The position numbers and the translations under genes are program-made. Below the pieces are notes generated by a model. That model was not told the origin of the DNA, searched no databases, and worked only from the letters and a program-made list of their open reading frames with translations. Shown one piece after another: positions 23,706-32,565 of a DNA stretch of 45,386 nt (the first letter of the stretch is position 1; each line of letters opens with the position of its first letter). Origin of the DNA: an uncultured Lachnospiraceae bacterium (GTDB lineage: Bacteria; Bacillota; Clostridia; Lachnospirales; Lachnospiraceae); the NCBI GenBank assembly GCA_946614165.1, contig CAMOGQ010000009.1, forward strand, positions 1 through 45,386, written 5' to 3'.

Positions 23706-25361
23706 TCAGACCAGGTAGCCGGACATGGAAGATTCGTTCAGAAGGCGGGCATCCTCATCGTGGCCTACCTTTGCGATGGAGGTCAGGTGGTTGGCGATAC
23801 GGCCCAGGGAGTTGAGGGCTTCGATAAAGGTAAGACCCTGTTCAAAGGTGCAGTTGCCCTGATGGACACGCTCCATGTGGCCTGCCTGGGCTGTGGTGGA
23901 AGCCTTGCTGATATCGTCTTCCTTGCGGCGGATATCCCGGTACATGTCGTCGGTCAGGTCTCTTTCCAGGAAATGGAGCATGACCTCCTGCATGAGACTG
24001 TTTAACTGCTCATAGATCTTCTGCAGTTCCTCTACGGCCTGTTCCGTATAGTGGATCTTGGCGTCCACGTTCTTTTCGTTCTGTTCCCAGATCTTGACGC
24101 AGTGGTCGCCGATCTGCTCCAGGTCGTTGACAGCCTTGAAGCAGGAGCCCATGTAGGAAGCTACGTTGTAGGGAAGGCGGCGGTTGTTGACCTGCATCAG
24201 ATAGGAGGAGATCTCACCGGTAAGGAAGTCCAGCACCTCTTCGTTGTCACGGATCTTGACGCCTGCGGACAGATCGCCCTTTGCAAGGCCGTCCACGGCG
24301 GCAGCCAGGCTCTCGTTGATCAGGTTGACCATACGGCCGATCTCTTTACTGACCTGCAGGACGGTAACGTTGGGGTTGCCCACCAGGTTCTTGTCGATAT
24401 ATTCCAGACGGAAGGCGGATTCGTGGGCCTGCTTGGGAAGAAAGCGGTAGGTCAGTTTTACGACCTGGTTGGTCAGAGGCAGAAGAACGGCTGCTGTGAT
24501 GACCTTAAAAAAGATATGGAAGGCGGAGATCTGAAAAGCCGGCGCTCCGATGGCCCCTTCCAGTACTTTGCAGATGGGGGTCAGCAGGGCCAGAGGCATG
24601 CAGATGACCGCTCCCGTCAGGTTGTAGATCAGGTAGATGAAGGCAGCTCTCTTGGCATTGTTCTTAGCGTTCAGTGCGGACAGAAGGGGCGGCGTGGAAG
24701 AGCCCACGTTGATGCCGCAGACCAGGAAGGCAGCGAACTGCAGAGGCATAAGTCCCTGCATGGCCAGAGCCTGCAGGATACCTACGGATGCCGAGGAGGA
24801 CTGAAGGACCGCGCAGAGCAGGACGCCTACGGCAAATCCCAGCAGAGGATTGGTGGCGTGCAGAACGAAGTTCTGGAAGGCCGGAGAATCCTTGAGGGGG
24901 GACATGGAACCGGACATGGTGTGGAGACCCTGGAAGAGAAGTCCGAAGCCCAGGATGACCTGTCCGATATATTTGGTCCTTTTACGCTTGGCATAGAGCA
25001 TCATGACCGCGCCTATGGCGATGCACAGAGGAGCCAGAGCGGAAATATCCATGGCGATCAGGATGGAGGTGATGGTGGTACCGATGTTGGCACCGAAGAT
25101 AACGCCCGTGGCCTGGGCCAGGTCCATGATGCCCGCGTTGATGAAGCCCATGACCATGACCGTGGTGGCGGAGGAGGACTGGATGACAACGGTGACCAAA
25201 GTACCGATCAGAAAGCCCATGATGGGTTTGCGGGTCAGCTTTTCCAGTAGATCCTTCATCTTGGAGCCGGCAGCCAGGTTCAGACCTGCGCCCATGTAGT
25301 GCATGCCGAACAGAAAGGCGCCCAGACCGCCCATTAGCGAAATAATGTTGTCAATTCCCAT
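23706..25361 (-). CDS. Na+/phosphate cotransporter (NptA/YjbB type) with PhoU-like domain
   Basis: This is a phosphate transporter of the Na/Pi-cotransporter II family. The N-terminal 320 residues contain two inverted membrane repeats, each with the signature glutamine-serine motif: QSSSATT from Gln61 and QSSSASV from Gln187. GANIGTTITS follows the first. The C-terminal 200 residues form a soluble helical PhoU-like domain that probably adjusts transport to phosphate status. The length of 551 is typical. The start at 25361 has AAAGGAGA upstream. It is monocistronic and divergent from the SNF2 gene across 339 bases, with an AT-rich promoter region (TATATT on the minus strand near 25408). Bacterial members can import or export phosphate; direction here is unknown. 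Confidence 0.92.
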   Translation of the reverse strand: MGIDNIISLMGGLGAFLFGMHYMGAGLNLAAGSKMKDLLEKLTRKPIMGFLIGTLVTVVIQSSSATTVMVMGFINAGIMDLAQATGVIFGANIGTTITSILIAMDISALAPLCIAIGAVMMLYAKRKRTKYIGQVILGFGLLFQGLHTMSGSMSPLKDSPAFQNFVLHATNPLLGFAVGVLLCAVLQSSSASVGILQALAMQGLMPLQFAAFLVCGINVGSSTPPLLSALNAKNNAKRAAFIYLIYNLTGAVICMPLALLTPICKVLEGAIGAPAFQISAFHIFFKVITAAVLLPLTNQVVKLTYRFLPKQAHESAFRLEYIDKNLVGNPNVTVLQVSKEIGRMVNLINESLAAAVDGLAKGDLSAGVKIRDNEEVLDFLTGEISSYLMQVNNRRLPYNVASYMGSCFKAVNDLEQIGDHCVKIWEQNEKNVDAKIHYTEQAVEELQKIYEQLNSLMQEVMLHFLERDLTDDMYRDIRRKEDDISKASTTAQAGHMERVHQGNCTFEQGLTFIEALNSLGRIANHLTSIAKVGHDEDARLLNESSMSGYLV

Positions 25362-25394
25362 ACTCGTTCTCCTTTATTTTCAACTGTTGGTTTA

Positions 25395-25423
25395 TTGGAG
25401 TAAGTTAATATACCCCTTATAAT
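25395..25423 (+). promoter_or_regulatory. Rightward promoter towards the SNF2 gene
   Basis: TTGGAG and a perfect TATAAT are separated by 17 bases. A transcript would begin near 25430, leaving a leader of about 270 bases before the SNF2 start. Confidence 0.5.
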
Positions 25424-25429
25424 GATAAA

Positions 25430-25676
25430 CCAGACAGGTATCCGGAAATGTTAAAAGCACGTAAAATCAGCCCGTATTCGGAATGTTTCCGGTAAAAAGC
25501 ATATCCGGGAGCAGTTTTTTTACGGATCTGCTCCGGGGAAAGCAAAAAGCGCCCCGGGCTCTTTACAAGCCCCGGGGAACAGTGTTACTTTTGAAAAGAC
25601 TTTTTCATGGCTTTCCCCGGCAGGGGAAAGCCCGGTCAGCAAAGCACAGCCGCTGCAGTCCTTACTGCAGCTTTTT
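25430..25676 (+). ncRNA. Structured leader RNA or small RNA upstream of SNF2 gene
   Basis: Three hairpins occur in order: CCCCGGGCT/AGCCCCGGGG (about 25552-25578), a perfect 10-bp GGCTTTCCCC stem with loop GGCA (25609-25632), and a 7-bp GCTGCAG stem (25652-25671) followed by TTTTT. This has the layout of a riboswitch or attenuator with an expression platform, or of an independent RNA. I do not recognise a known aptamer in it. Confidence 0.4.
25652..25676 (+). terminator. Intrinsic terminator 24 bases before the SNF2 start codon
   Basis: GCTGCAG, a six-base loop TCCTTA and CTGCAGC are followed by TTTTT. Its place inside the leader implies conditional read-through into the SNF2 gene. Confidence 0.8.
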
Positions 25677-25700
25677 CTGATACAGACGGAAGGAAGAATC

Positions 25701-28700
25701 ATGTCCGACACCAATATCATTTATCCCGAAGACGAGAGAAGGGTCTATCCCATAGACTGGAGGGAGGCCTTTCCTGACGATATTCTCAAAGAGGCAGAGA
25801 CTGCCCGGAATCTGAAGATGGCAGCCTTTCAGCAGACCCCTGACAAAAGAGGCTTTTCTGCCGTGGTCATGGAGGGAAGGAGCCGGTATGCGGTGACGGT
25901 AAAGAACATTCCCAGGGAAGAGGGAAGAGATTTCAGACATGCCTCCTATACCTGTTCCTGCCAGCGTTACAGTTTTTTCTCCTACAAATGTATCCATGAG
26001 GCCAGAGCCATGATGTCCGCCGAAAAGATCATGGGACCCTTTACGGTCCTGGAAGCCTCTTACAAATGGAACCAGCGGAGGGAAGAGAACAGGCTCAGAC
26101 GGATGAGGGAGGAGAGGCTCTCCCGGCTGACGGATGCCTCCTGTAAAAGCGTGCCTGCCCTGTCCGTTTTTCAGGATCTGCTCCGCCGGCAGAACAGCTC
26201 TTCTTCCGGTATCTTTTTTGATTTCGAACACCTCCTGGACCGGTACACCACCAACAGCTTTTACACGGATATGCTCGCCCGGGGAGAGAGCCTGATCGAA
26301 TACCGCTGGGCCTGGGACAGGAGGGAACAGATCTCCATAAGGAGAGAGAATGACGGAAGGAGGATCCTGGAGGCAGACGCCTATACGACGGATGACGGAG
26401 AGCGGGTCCCCCTGACGATCAGGGCCAGCTCTGCAGGCGGATTCCAGTGCAGCTGCGGCTGTTCAATGGGAGAAGCCCGGAAGAAAAAGGGCGTAAAGAA
26501 CGAGCTCTGCATCCACCAGCTCAGGATCCTCAGGGACGCCTGGACAGCGGCCCTGGACTACAGTGCCCAGGGCACCACGGATCAGAAGGGAAAAAACTTC
26601 CTGTCCCTGATCGAAAAGCAGACCGTACAGGCCAGAAAAGAAGAGTCCGAGGTGATCCAGACCAGGGTGCAGGACATCCGGATCGTGCCCAGGATCACCA
26701 GGGACGACAATAAGGTACAGCTGTCCTTCCAGGTGGGCAGGACCGGAGGCCGCCTCTATATTCTCAAGAGCTACGAAAAGCTGATCGGAGCCTATGAGGA
26801 ACACGGCGTTTTAAGCCTGGGCAAAAACGCGGACCTGGACTTTTCTGCGGAGGCGTTCACGGACGAGAGCCAGCCCTGGATGACCTTTATCCAGAGAAAA
26901 TACGGCGAGATCGACCAGGCCAACGAAAGGCTCAGCCGCAGAATAGGATACGTTCCCTCCCTGGCTGTAGGCTACCAGCAGGAGCTGACCGGGGCTACCC
27001 TGGACCGATTCTATGACATGGCAGAGGGGACCCACTGCTCCTTCAAGGACAGGAACGCGGCAAAGGATACCATGCTCCGCATAGGGCATAAGGCCATCCA
27101 TGTGGAGATAAAGATCAACCGGCTCGCCGACGCCAGGGGGCGCTTTGCGGGCATTATGGTCTCGGGCCAGACCCCTGTTCTTCTGTACGGAAGCAGTTCC
27201 CGCTACTGCCTGTCCGATGACTGCCTGTCCAGGCTGGAGGCGGAAGAGGAGAAGGCGGTCCTGCCTTTTTCCAACGCGGCAGACTTAAGCGGGGCCTTTT
27301 TCTTCGAGATCGGTGCAGGCGATCTGCGGGAGTTCTACTACAGGGTCATGCCCGGCTTTATGGACAGTCCCTATATTGAAGTGGAGGACCTGTGCGGGGA
27401 GGAAGCCCTGCAGATCCTGCCGCCCGACGCGAAGTTCCGCTTCTTTATGGACTATGACGGAGACCGCCTTCTCATGGACTGTGACGTTGCCTACGAAAAG
27501 GGGACGGTCACCGACTGGAATGACAGGAAGGGCGGTGAGCGGATCTACAGGATCACCGGCCTGGACAGACAGGCAGACCTGGAAAGAGAAGGAATCCGGG
27601 ACCTGCAGCAGGAAGACCGGGTCAGAAAGGCCATAGACGATCTGGGCTTTGCCTGGGACAGGGTCAACGGCCACTATGCAAAGCAGGCCGATACGGAAGG
27701 TCTGTATGAATTCCTCAGGACCGGCACCGGCGTGCTCTTTTCCTACGGGCTGGTCCACGGGACGGACCGCTTCAGTGCAAGGCGTGTCAGGGGCGTTCCC
27801 CAGATCCGGGCCGGCGTGTCCATCGAATCCGACCTGATGAATCTGTCCATTACCACCCAGGGGCTGACCACCTCAGACCTTATGGACATCCTGGCCAGCT
27901 ACCGCCGGAAGAAAAAGTACCATGTGCTGAAAAACGGCGAATTCGTGAACCTGGACGAAAACAAGGATCTGGATGCCCTTTCCGATATGATGGAAGCCCT
28001 GGGCATCAGCGCAAAGGATTTCGACGGCGACAGGGCTCAGCTCCCCGTTTACCGGGCCCTCTACCTGGATAAGCTCCTGGAGGAGCACGACAACATCGTG
28101 GCCTCGGGAGATAAGCTTTACAGGAATCTGCTGCGGAACTACCGGACCATCCGGGATTCCGACTATGAAGTGCCCGCCTGCATGGCGGAGGTCCTCCGTC
28201 CCTACCAGGCCTACGGCTTCAAATGGCTCAGGACGCTGGAGGATACGGGCTTCGGCGGGATCCTTGCAGACGAAATGGGCCTTGGCAAGACCCTGCAGAC
28301 CATAGCCCTCTTCCAGGCGGATAAGGAAGCCGGAGCCGAAAAGCCCTCTCTGGTAGTCTGCCCCGCGTCCCTGGTCTACAACTGGGAGGAGGAGCTGCAC
28401 CGCTTTGCACCGGACCTTTCCGTGACCATCCTGGCGGGGCCCCAGACGGCCAGAAGAAAGCTCATGTCCGACAAACTCTCCAGCGGAGATACGGACGTCT
28501 TCGTTACCAGCTATGATCTGATGCGCAGGGACGTTTCCTTCTATCAGAAGGCACAGTTCAACGTCTGCGTCCTGGACGAGGCCCAGTATATAAAGAACCA
28601 GAAGGCGGCCGTCTCCAAGGCAGTCAAGACCATCCGGGCGGACCACCGCTTTGCCCTGACAGGCACGCCCATCGAGAACCGCCTGGCGGAGCTCTGGTCC

Positions 28701-29597
28701 ATCTTCGACTTCCTGATGCCGGGCTTCTTAAACAGCTACGATGATTTCAGCAGGCACTTCGATGTGCCTATCACAAAAAATAAGGACGAAAAGGCGGCCG
28801 ACCATCTGAAGAAGCTGACCGGTCCCTTCATTCTCCGCCGCCTCAAGGCTGACGTCCTCAAGGACCTGCCGGCCAGACTGGAGGAGGTCCGCTACGCCAG
28901 GTTCGATGACCTGCAGCAGAAGATCTACGACGGCCAGGTGGCCAGGATCCGGGATATCATGGACGGCGGTCTGGAGACCGGCCAGGACAAGATGAAGCTT
29001 CTGGCGGAGCTGACAAAGGCCCGTCAGATCTGCTGCGATCCTTCCCTGCTGCTGGAAAACTATGAGGGCGGATCTGCCAAGAGGGCGGCCTGCATGGACC
29101 TGATCTCCAGCGCCATCGACGGAGAGCACCGCATGCTGGTCTTTTCCCAGTTCACATCCATGCTGGCCCTTCTGGAGGAGGATCTGAAGGCGGCCCATAT
29201 CCCTTACTACAAGATCACGGGCTCTACTCCCAAGGAGCAGCGTCTGCAGCTGGTCAATGCCTTCAACAAGGGCACCGAGGAGGGAGAGAAGGTCCCGGTT
29301 TTCCTCATTTCCCTCAAGGCCGGCGGCACAGGGCTGAACCTGACCGGAGCAGACGTAGTCATTCACTACGATCCATGGTGGAATCTGGCGGCCCAGAACC
29401 AGGCCACCGACAGAGCCCACAGGATCGGCCAGGAAAAGCAGGTCACCGTCTACCGCATGATCGCCAAGGGGACCATCGAGGAAAAGATCCTGGATCTGCA
29501 GGAGCAGAAGAAGTATCTGGCGGACGCCATTCTGGAAGGCAGGAGCGAATCGGTCATGAACCTGTCGGCGGACGAGCTCAGGGCTCTTCTGATCTGA
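25701..29597 (+). CDS. SNF2/SWI2-family ATPase with two SWIM-type zinc motifs
   Basis: This is a superfamily-2 DNA translocase of the bacterial SNF2/RapA type. The N terminus has a SWIM zinc motif with Cys85, Cys87, Cys97 and His99, and a second similar set with Cys250, Cys252, Cys270 and His272. A long middle region matches what is usually called the bacterial SNF2-associated region. The motor starts near 835 with DEMGLGKT (Lys863), DEAQ at Asp959-Gln962 and LTGTPIENRLAELWS. The second RecA lobe has KAGGTGLNLTGAD and QATDRAHRIGQ. At 1298 residues it is somewhat longer than many homologues (about 1050-1100). GGAAGAA lies before the ATG at 25701, directly after a leader terminator. Bacterial members remodel protein-DNA or RNA-polymerase complexes. 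The specific target is unknown. Confidence 0.92.
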   Translation: MSDTNIIYPEDERRVYPIDWREAFPDDILKEAETARNLKMAAFQQTPDKRGFSAVVMEGRSRYAVTVKNIPREEGRDFRHASYTCSCQRYSFFSYKCIHEARAMMSAEKIMGPFTVLEASYKWNQRREENRLRRMREERLSRLTDASCKSVPALSVFQDLLRRQNSSSSGIFFDFEHLLDRYTTNSFYTDMLARGESLIEYRWAWDRREQISIRRENDGRRILEADAYTTDDGERVPLTIRASSAGGFQCSCGCSMGEARKKKGVKNELCIHQLRILRDAWTAALDYSAQGTTDQKGKNFLSLIEKQTVQARKEESEVIQTRVQDIRIVPRITRDDNKVQLSFQVGRTGGRLYILKSYEKLIGAYEEHGVLSLGKNADLDFSAEAFTDESQPWMTFIQRKYGEIDQANERLSRRIGYVPSLAVGYQQELTGATLDRFYDMAEGTHCSFKDRNAAKDTMLRIGHKAIHVEIKINRLADARGRFAGIMVSGQTPVLLYGSSSRYCLSDDCLSRLEAEEEKAVLPFSNAADLSGAFFFEIGAGDLREFYYRVMPGFMDSPYIEVEDLCGEEALQILPPDAKFRFFMDYDGDRLLMDCDVAYEKGTVTDWNDRKGGERIYRITGLDRQADLEREGIRDLQQEDRVRKAIDDLGFAWDRVNGHYAKQADTEGLYEFLRTGTGVLFSYGLVHGTDRFSARRVRGVPQIRAGVSIESDLMNLSITTQGLTTSDLMDILASYRRKKKYHVLKNGEFVNLDENKDLDALSDMMEALGISAKDFDGDRAQLPVYRALYLDKLLEEHDNIVASGDKLYRNLLRNYRTIRDSDYEVPACMAEVLRPYQAYGFKWLRTLEDTGFGGILADEMGLGKTLQTIALFQADKEAGAEKPSLVVCPASLVYNWEEELHRFAPDLSVTILAGPQTARRKLMSDKLSSGDTDVFVTSYDLMRRDVSFYQKAQFNVCVLDEAQYIKNQKAAVSKAVKTIRADHRFALTGTPIENRLAELWSIFDFLMPGFLNSYDDFSRHFDVPITKNKDEKAADHLKKLTGPFILRRLKADVLKDLPARLEEVRYARFDDLQQKIYDGQVARIRDIMDGGLETGQDKMKLLAELTKARQICCDPSLLLENYEGGSAKRAACMDLISSAIDGEHRMLVFSQFTSMLALLEEDLKAAHIPYYKITGSTPKEQRLQLVNAFNKGTEEGEKVPVFLISLKAGGTGLNLTGADVVIHYDPWWNLAAQNQATDRAHRIGQEKQVTVYRMIAKGTIEEKILDLQEQKKYLADAILEGRSESVMNLSADELRALLI

Positions 29598-29649
29598 CAG
29601 GAGACGGAAAAGCAGAAAAAAGAATCCGGGCGGCATGCCCGGATCCGGA

Positions 29650-29695
29650 AAGGGAGCCCTCTGCAGGCAGTGCAGGGGGCTCCCTTGTGTTTGGG
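29650..29695. terminator. Terminator between SNF2 and acetyltransferase genes
   Basis: GGGAGCCCTCTGCA and TGCAGGGGGCTCCC pair with one G-U, closing a short loop, followed by TTGTGTTT. It separates two convergent genes and acts mainly rightward. Confidence 0.8.
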
Positions 29696-29716
29696 ATTTT
29701 CTGTATTAGGTAGGCC

Positions 29717-30352
29717 TCAGGCCATGGAACGAAAGGCTTCGGGGATCTCTTTTCCGTGGTCATAGGTCTTATAGTCCTCGTCCGTGATTTCCCGGACCAC
29801 CCTGCAGGGCCTGCCGAAGGCCACCACATTTGCGGGAATGTCCCTGGTCACCACAGAGCCTGCGCCTATGACGGAGTTTTCCCCTATGGTAACGCCGCCC
29901 TGGATAATGACGCCTGCCCCGATCCAGACACCGGACCCTATGGTGATGGGCAGGTTGTACTGAAGCTCATACTTTCTGAGATTGGGGCTGATGGGATGGA
30001 TGGCTGTGGCCAGAGTGACGCCGGGGCCCAGCATGACGTGGTCTCCGATGGTGATCTTTCCGTCATCCACGGCGGTGAGGCCGGCATTGGCATAGACGTG
30101 GTCTCCCAGGTACATGTTCCGGCCGCCCCAGTTGGCGAAGAAGGGAGGCTGGATATAGCAGCCTTCTCCGCAGGCACCGAACATTTCCCTGAAAAGTTCA
30201 TCCCGTCTTTTCATGCCTTCCTGGGAGGAATCGGTCCGGTTGAGCTCCTCCATGGCCTTCAGGCAGGAGAGCTGCAGGGCCATGAGGGAAGGCTCTCCCG
30301 GATCATAAAGCTTTTCGGAATAGAGCACTTCGAAAATCTCCTCATGTGTCAT
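29717..30352 (-). CDS. Maltose/galactoside O-acetyltransferase-like enzyme
   Basis: This is a left-handed beta-helix acetyltransferase of the LacA/Maa/NodL group, which transfers acetyl from acetyl-CoA to a sugar hydroxyl. The 211 residues match the family (about 185-210). The N-terminal Maa-type helical region (LYDPGEPSL, ELNRTD) is followed by hexapeptide repeats. The catalytic histidine is His119 in ATAIHPIS. AAAGGAG precedes the ATG. It lies 36 bases after the ABC permease on the same strand and could be the last gene of the GntR-ABC cluster, though it may have its own function in sugar detoxification. Confidence 0.88.
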   Translation of the reverse strand: MTHEEIFEVLYSEKLYDPGEPSLMALQLSCLKAMEELNRTDSSQEGMKRRDELFREMFGACGEGCYIQPPFFANWGGRNMYLGDHVYANAGLTAVDDGKITIGDHVMLGPGVTLATAIHPISPNLRKYELQYNLPITIGSGVWIGAGVIIQGGVTIGENSVIGAGSVVTRDIPANVVAFGRPCRVVREITDEDYKTYDHGKEIPEAFRSMA

Positions 30353-30388
30353 GGATGTTTTCTCCTTTCGGTTTTTTGCCTGTCTGAC

Positions 30389-31207
30389 TCAGTCCAGATT
30401 CAGAGCTTTGTCCAGAATCAGCCATGCAATCAAATAATACAGGATGAACTGGATCAGGGCAAGGGCGATCATAGCGCCAAGGACGCTGTACTCCAGGGAG
30501 AAGGGGATGCCCGAGATATGGAAGGGAAGAAAATCGCTGCTGTTATCAAAGGCTGCTCCCAGGAATCCGTTCAGGGTGGACCATACAAAACCGGTGCCGA
30601 TATAGGCCAGAACGGATCCGATCATCCTGTGCCCGCTCCAGAGGCTTCCGATGGCAATGGAGGCATAAAGGTGGGCTATGCCGGAAAGGCAGGATAAAAG
30701 AAGCGAAAGGATCAGCAGAAGCATGGAGAGGGGAGGAATCTCCAGGCTCCTTACGGCGTCCAGAATACTTCTGAAAAATCCGGTCAGATCCTGAATCTCA
30801 AAAGAGAAGATAAATACCAGGACGGCCAGGGACAAAAGGGCGGTGACGCCGCTGAGGAGAGTCCACAGGAAAGCAGTCAGGGTGCGGGCCGCAAGATGGA
30901 CATTGGTGGTGACGGGAAGGGCCAGCTGGAGATAGCCCTCGCTCCCCAGAAAGTCGCTGTAAAAGCGCCGGATCAGGACCACAAAGGTGATGACGCCGCA
31001 GGCGGTCAGGCCGGTGAAGAAGAGCATGGAAAGGATGATCTCTGCGATATCCACGATGACGGGAAGGCCTTCTCCGACGCCGGAGAAATCGGTGGTCATA
31101 GAGGTGGTCAGGCCAAAGAGCAGGGCGACCAGGATCATGGCTCCGTAGAGAGGAAGAAGGATCCTGCGGACCGCTTTCATTTCATATTTAAAAACTTTTC
31201 CGAACAT
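30389..31207 (-). CDS. ABC-2 type transporter permease
   Basis: This 272-residue membrane protein has about six hydrophobic segments. The N terminus MFGKVFKYEMKAVRRIL is a cytoplasmic helix typical of ABC-2 permeases in YtrA-linked exporters. It is encoded 11 bases after the ATPase stop and has an AGGAGGA site. With the ATPase it should form an exporter or a bacitracin/peptide-response transporter. No substrate is evident. Confidence 0.85.
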   Translation of the reverse strand: MFGKVFKYEMKAVRRILLPLYGAMILVALLFGLTTSMTTDFSGVGEGLPVIVDIAEIILSMLFFTGLTACGVITFVVLIRRFYSDFLGSEGYLQLALPVTTNVHLAARTLTAFLWTLLSGVTALLSLAVLVFIFSFEIQDLTGFFRSILDAVRSLEIPPLSMLLLILSLLLSCLSGIAHLYASIAIGSLWSGHRMIGSVLAYIGTGFVWSTLNGFLGAAFDNSSDFLPFHISGIPFSLEYSVLGAMIALALIQFILYYLIAWLILDKALNLD

Positions 31208-31218
31208 GTCTGTCCTCC

Positions 31219-31917
31219 TTATTCAAAGTGATAGGTCCTGCGGAAGTATTCGTCCAGGGTAAGACCGGTGCGTTCCCGGATGCTGTCGCAGGAATCAAAG
31301 AGATCGACCCTGCCCTGGCGGATGAAGATGGCCTCGTCCAGGACCGATTCCACGTCAGCAATCAGATGGGTGGAGATCAGGACCATGGCTTCGGGATCGT
31401 AGTTGCTGATGATGGTGCGGAGGATATAGTCCCTGGCAGCGGGATCCACTCCGGCGATGGGCTCATCCAGCAGATAGACCTTGGCCCTGCGGCTCATGGT
31501 CATGATCAGCTGTACCTTTTCCCTGGTGCCCTTGGACATCTTCCGAAGGGGCATTCTTTCATCGATGCCCAGGGAAGAGAGCATGTTTACAGCCCTCCCG
31601 GCATCGAAATCCTGGTAGAAATCCGTGTAGAAGTCCAGAAGCTGCAGGACGTTCATCCAGTTTTCCAGGATGTCCCTGTCCGGAAGATAGGAGACCAGAG
31701 ACTTGGTATAGGGGCCGGGCTTCATGCCGTCAATGAGGATCTCTCCGGAGGTGGGTTTAAGCAGGTTCATGCAGAGCTTGATCAGTGTGGTCTTGCCGCT
31801 GCCGTTAGGGCCTAAAAGTCCCACGATCCTGCCGGGGATCAGTTCCAGATTTACGTTGTCCAGCGCTGTGTCGGCGCCATATTTTTTTGTCAGATTTCTG
31901 CAGTCAAGTATTCCCAT
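31219..31917 (-). CDS. ABC transporter ATP-binding protein
   Basis: The 232-residue nucleotide-binding subunit has Walker A GPNGSGKTT with Lys42, Walker B YLLDEP with Asp151/Glu152, and a D-loop AGVDPAARD. The signature motif is MSKGTREK (127-134) instead of LSGGQ, a variant common in YtrB/BcrA-like ATPases with ABC-2 permeases. Its start lies inside the end of the GntR gene (14-base overlap), so the regulator, ATPase and permease are translated from one message. It energises the permease at 30389. Confidence 0.92.
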   Translation of the reverse strand: MGILDCRNLTKKYGADTALDNVNLELIPGRIVGLLGPNGSGKTTLIKLCMNLLKPTSGEILIDGMKPGPYTKSLVSYLPDRDILENWMNVLQLLDFYTDFYQDFDAGRAVNMLSSLGIDERMPLRKMSKGTREKVQLIMTMSRRAKVYLLDEPIAGVDPAARDYILRTIISNYDPEAMVLISTHLIADVESVLDEAIFIRQGRVDLFDSCDSIRERTGLTLDEYFRRTYHFE

Positions 31918-32302
31918 CCTGTACCTCTCTTTCTGCCATGCCGGCCCTTCTCCATTCCTGTACGGCCGCTACGATCTCATCTTCTGTCATGCCAAGGGCC
32001 TGGAGCGAAGCAAAGAGCGCTGCGATCTGCTCTCTGCCAAGAGACTTCCTCAGGTCCCCCAGCATGGCTGTGTCTTCCGTAACAAAACGTCCGCTGGTGC
32101 GGACACTGTAAATGATGCCGCTCCTTTCCAGCTCGGCCAGAGCCCTCTGCATGGTGTTGGGGTTGACCCCCGCATCCACAGCCAGTTCTCTGACGGCAGG
32201 GAGCCTTGTACCCGCCGGATAGGTACCGTTGGCGATCCTGGTCTTGATGATGCTGATGATCTGGGTATAGATTGGGATACCGGCTTTATAAGTCCATGCC
32301 AT
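31904..32302 (-). CDS. GntR-family regulator, YtrA type
   Basis: This is a 132-residue regulator with an N-terminal winged helix (about 1-75; KTRIANGTYPAGTRLPAVRE, VNPNTMQRALAELE) and only a short helical dimerisation tail. This defines the YtrA subfamily, which usually represses its own ABC-transporter operon. GGAGG lies before the ATG. The promoter upstream overlaps several dyads (32315-32360) that are probable operators. It is the first gene of the operon with the ATPase and permease. Confidence 0.92.
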   Translation of the reverse strand: MAWTYKAGIPIYTQIISIIKTRIANGTYPAGTRLPAVRELAVDAGVNPNTMQRALAELERSGIIYSVRTSGRFVTEDTAMLGDLRKSLGREQIAALFASLQALGMTEDEIVAAVQEWRRAGMAEREVQDGNT

Positions 32303-32314
32303 GAATTCCCTCCT

Positions 32315-32383
32315 GTATTATTGTAATACTGTATTAAGCAATTAGTACAATAATACTGTAGTACAAAGGACATGCTGTGTCAA
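32315..32383 (-). promoter_or_regulatory. Promoter and operator dyads of the GntR-ABC operon
   Basis: On the minus strand, TTGACA (32378-32383) and TACAGT (32355-32360) are 17 bases apart. GTATTATTGTA at 32315-32325 is repeated inverted at 32346-32356, and shorter palindromes (GTATTATTGTAATAC, TAATACTGTATTA) overlap it. The dyads cover the -10 and the region between start site and ribosome site, as expected for autorepression. Confidence 0.7.
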
Positions 32384-32460
32384 TATAAAAAGTGAAAAAT
32401 CATGAGACCTTTTTGATATGTGCATTTCCCTATGCTTAGTTCCATAAGTTCCTGTTTCAT

Positions 32461-32497
32461 AAAAAAAGACCCCGCAAGCCCTTTGGGATGCGGGGTC
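32461..32497 (-). terminator. Terminator of the MscS gene
   Basis: Read on the minus strand, GACCCCGC and GCGGGGTC form an 8-bp stem followed by seven T residues. It lies about 70 bases after the MscS stop and ends the minus-strand unit. Confidence 0.9.
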
Positions 32498-32565
32498 GGT
32501 ATCAGATATAAGGTCATTGGAAATGTGCTGCAGGAAAAGCTCATGCCGCGCAGCAGGAACAGGGA

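Larger units (their letters stand above)
25362..25700. other. 339-base divergent promoter region with structured leader
   Basis: The left part is AT-rich and carries promoters for both directions. The right part (about 25520-25676) is GC-rich with three successive hairpins, the last followed by five T residues, ending 24 bases before the SNF2 start. No supported gene lies here. Confidence 0.65.

Noticed and set aside
24051-25250. 399-codon plus-strand frame inside the phosphate transporter
   Set aside because: The product is Asp/Gly/His-rich low-complexity sequence antisense to a protein with conserved QSSSATT motifs.
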